From Azonexus hydrophilus (GTDB lineage: Bacteria; Pseudomonadota; Gammaproteobacteria; Burkholderiales; Rhodocyclaceae): a stretch of DNA of 64,000 bases. The stretch lies in NCBI RefSeq assembly GCF_001956855.1, contig NZ_MTHD01000002.1:744001-808000 (forward strand). The letters are read 5' to 3'. Under the pieces are notes generated by a model. The model saw nothing but the letters and a program-made list of their open reading frames with translations, did not search any database and was not told the origin of the DNA. Made by a program: the position numbers and the translations under genes. Shown here in pieces: positions 62,765 through 64,000 of the stretch (its first letter is position 1; the number at the start of each line of letters is the position of its first letter).

Positions 62765-64000
62765 ATGAACGAAATCCCCACCGAAACCCTGAGCGGCGCA
62801 CAGATCACCGTGCGCCTGCTCGAACGCCAGGGCATCACGCTGGTCACCGGCTATCCGGGCGGCGCCATCCTGCCGATTTATGATGCGCTCGGGCAGTCGA
62901 CCGCAATCCGCCATGTCCTCGCCCGCCACGAACAGGGCGCTGGTTTCATCGCCCAGGGGATGGCCCGCGCCTCTGGCGAAGTCGCCGTCTGCATGGCCTC
63001 CTCCGGCCCCGGCGCGACCAACCTGCTGACCGCCATCGCCGATGCCAAGCTCGATTCGATCCCACTGGTGGCGATCACCGGCCAGGTGCCGAAATCGATG
63101 ATCGGCACCGATGCCTTCCAGGAAGTCGACACCTACGGCCTGACGATCCCGATCACCAAGCACAACTTCCTCGTTTCCTCGACCGAGGAACTGCTCGAAG
63201 TCATCCCGCGCGCCTTTGAAATTGCCGCTTCCGGACGTCCCGGGCCGGTGCTGATCGACATCCCGAAGGACGTGCAGAGCCGCGCCATCGACGTCGACGC
63301 CTGGCCAGAGCCGGGCCGCCGCATCATGCCGGCGCCGGCCGACGGCATGGCGCTGGCCGAAGCGGCCTCGCTGATCGGCGCAGCCAAACGGCCGATCCTT
63401 TATCTTGGCGGCGGCGTCATCCATGCCGGCGCGTCGAATCTTGCGGTCGACCTCGCCGAAAAGGCAAATTTGCCGACGGTGATGACGCTGATGGCGCTAG
63501 GCGCGATGCCGGTCGACCATCCGCTGTCGATCGGCATGCTCGGCATGCACGGCGCACCCTATACGAACCTGGCGCTCGACGAGTGCGACCTGCTGATCGC
63601 CGTCGGCGCCCGCTTCGACGATCGTGCCACCGGCAAGGTTGCCGCCTTCTGTCCGCAGGCGCGGATCGTCCACATCGACATCGACCCGGCCGAACTGGAC
63701 AAGATCAAGACCGCCCACGTCGGCATCGTTGCCGATGTCGCCGAGGCGCTCGGCCGGCTGCTGCCGCTGGTGCCGGAAAATCCGCGCAAAACCTGGGTTG
63801 ACCGCATCAATGCGCTGAAGGCAGCGCATCCGCAACCGCTGCCCGATGTCGACGATCCGCGCTCGCATTTCGGCCTGATCCGCAGCATTGCCGCCTGCCT
63901 GGACCGCGACGCGATCATCGCCACCGATGTCGGCCAGCACCAGATGTGGGTGGCGCAGGCCTATCCGCTGCGCCGGCCGCGCCAGTGGCTGACTTCCGGC
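62765..64000 (+). CDS. ilvB: Acetolactate synthase large subunit (3'-truncated by window edge)
   Basis: Open for 412 codons to the window edge, starting MNEIPTETLSGAQITVRLLE with AAGGAG in front. ThDP-enzyme hallmarks: VTGYPGGAILPIYDAL, catalytic Glu56 in ARHEQGAGFIAQGMARASG, SSGPGATNLLTAIADAKLDS, ITGQVPKSMIGTDAFQEVD, and the FAD-binding middle domain ending in FDDRATGKVAAFCPQARI. It condenses pyruvate (or pyruvate plus 2-oxobutyrate) into acetohydroxyacids for Val, Leu and Ile synthesis. The upstream leader and attenuator imply control by branched-chain amino acids. The small subunit gene is expected downstream. Confidence 0.97.
   Translation, partial: MNEIPTETLSGAQITVRLLERQGITLVTGYPGGAILPIYDALGQSTAIRHVLARHEQGAGFIAQGMARASGEVAVCMASSGPGATNLLTAIADAKLDSIPLVAITGQVPKSMIGTDAFQEVDTYGLTIPITKHNFLVSSTEELLEVIPRAFEIAASGRPGPVLIDIPKDVQSRAIDVDAWPEPGRRIMPAPADGMALAEAASLIGAAKRPILYLGGGVIHAGASNLAVDLAEKANLPTVMTLMALGAMPVDHPLSIGMLGMHGAPYTNLALDECDLLIAVGARFDDRATGKVAAFCPQARIVHIDIDPAELDKIKTAHVGIVADVAEALGRLLPLVPENPRKTWVDRINALKAAHPQPLPDVDDPRSHFGLIRSIAACLDRDAIIATDVGQHQMWVAQAYPLRRPRQWLTSG

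Overview
The window reads as a chromosomal segment of a Betaproteobacterium, most likely of the Rhodocyclales (Dechloromonas/Azonexus-like). I infer this from the GC-rich coding style, the order tig-clpP-clpX-lon-hupB-tRNA, the glrK-qseG-glrR set, YaeQ, DUF3617 and a complete pel operon; no database search was possible.

Layout. Bases 1-6173: 3' end of prmB, a spermidine-synthase-like methyltransferase, a cluster of dispersed palindromic repeats, pepD, an O-antigen ligase/polymerase-like membrane protein and a beta-CASP metallo-hydrolase. Bases 6248-12232: an orphan type VI secretion module on the minus strand (vgrG, DUF4123 adaptor, DUF3304 lipoprotein, DUF2235/Tle1-like effector) with its own sigma-70-like promoter. 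Bases 12345-16620: GC-rich surface-polysaccharide genes (sugar nucleotidyltransferase, polyprenyl-phosphate sugar-1-phosphate transferase, a small membrane protein, a VanZ-like protein) and a 3' fragment of manC. Bases ~16625-26450: a strikingly AT-rich island of overlapping minus-strand genes (wzy, wzx, acyltransferase, four glycosyltransferases, a secreted GH5 hydrolase, a deacetylase-like protein) plus one divergent acetyltransferase. Bases 26437-28400: ugd between two copies of an ~85 bp direct repeat. Bases 28484-41860: a methyltransferase, then pelABCDEFG. Bases 41914-48802: tRNA-His, the tig-clpP-clpX-lon protein quality-control block, hupB, tRNA-Val and two identical tRNA-Arg genes. 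Bases 48827-52950: glrR-qseG-glrK and a divergent bactofilin gene whose upstream region holds two perfect TGTC-N10-GACA sites and a sigma-54-type promoter. Bases 53024-64000: ettA, a small unknown, methyltransferase-rlhA-zinc finger operon, OmpA-like, yaeQ, DUF3617, HDOD, rhodanese, and an ilv leader peptide/attenuator in front of a truncated acetolactate synthase gene.

How it works together. Two separate extracellular polysaccharide systems lie side by side: a Wzx/Wzy-type repeat-unit pathway (initiating transferase, island glycosyltransferases, flippase, polymerase, Ugd for UDP-glucuronate) and the synthase-type Pel system controlled post-translationally by c-di-GMP through PelD. The AT-rich island looks like a replaced specificity cassette: its left edge cuts into manC, leaving only the last ~38 codons.

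The most noteworthy inference is regulatory: the GlrR (QseF) enhancer-binding protein appears to drive the adjacent bactofilin gene from a sigma-54 promoter, linking an envelope-sensing two-component system to a cytoskeletal scaffold.
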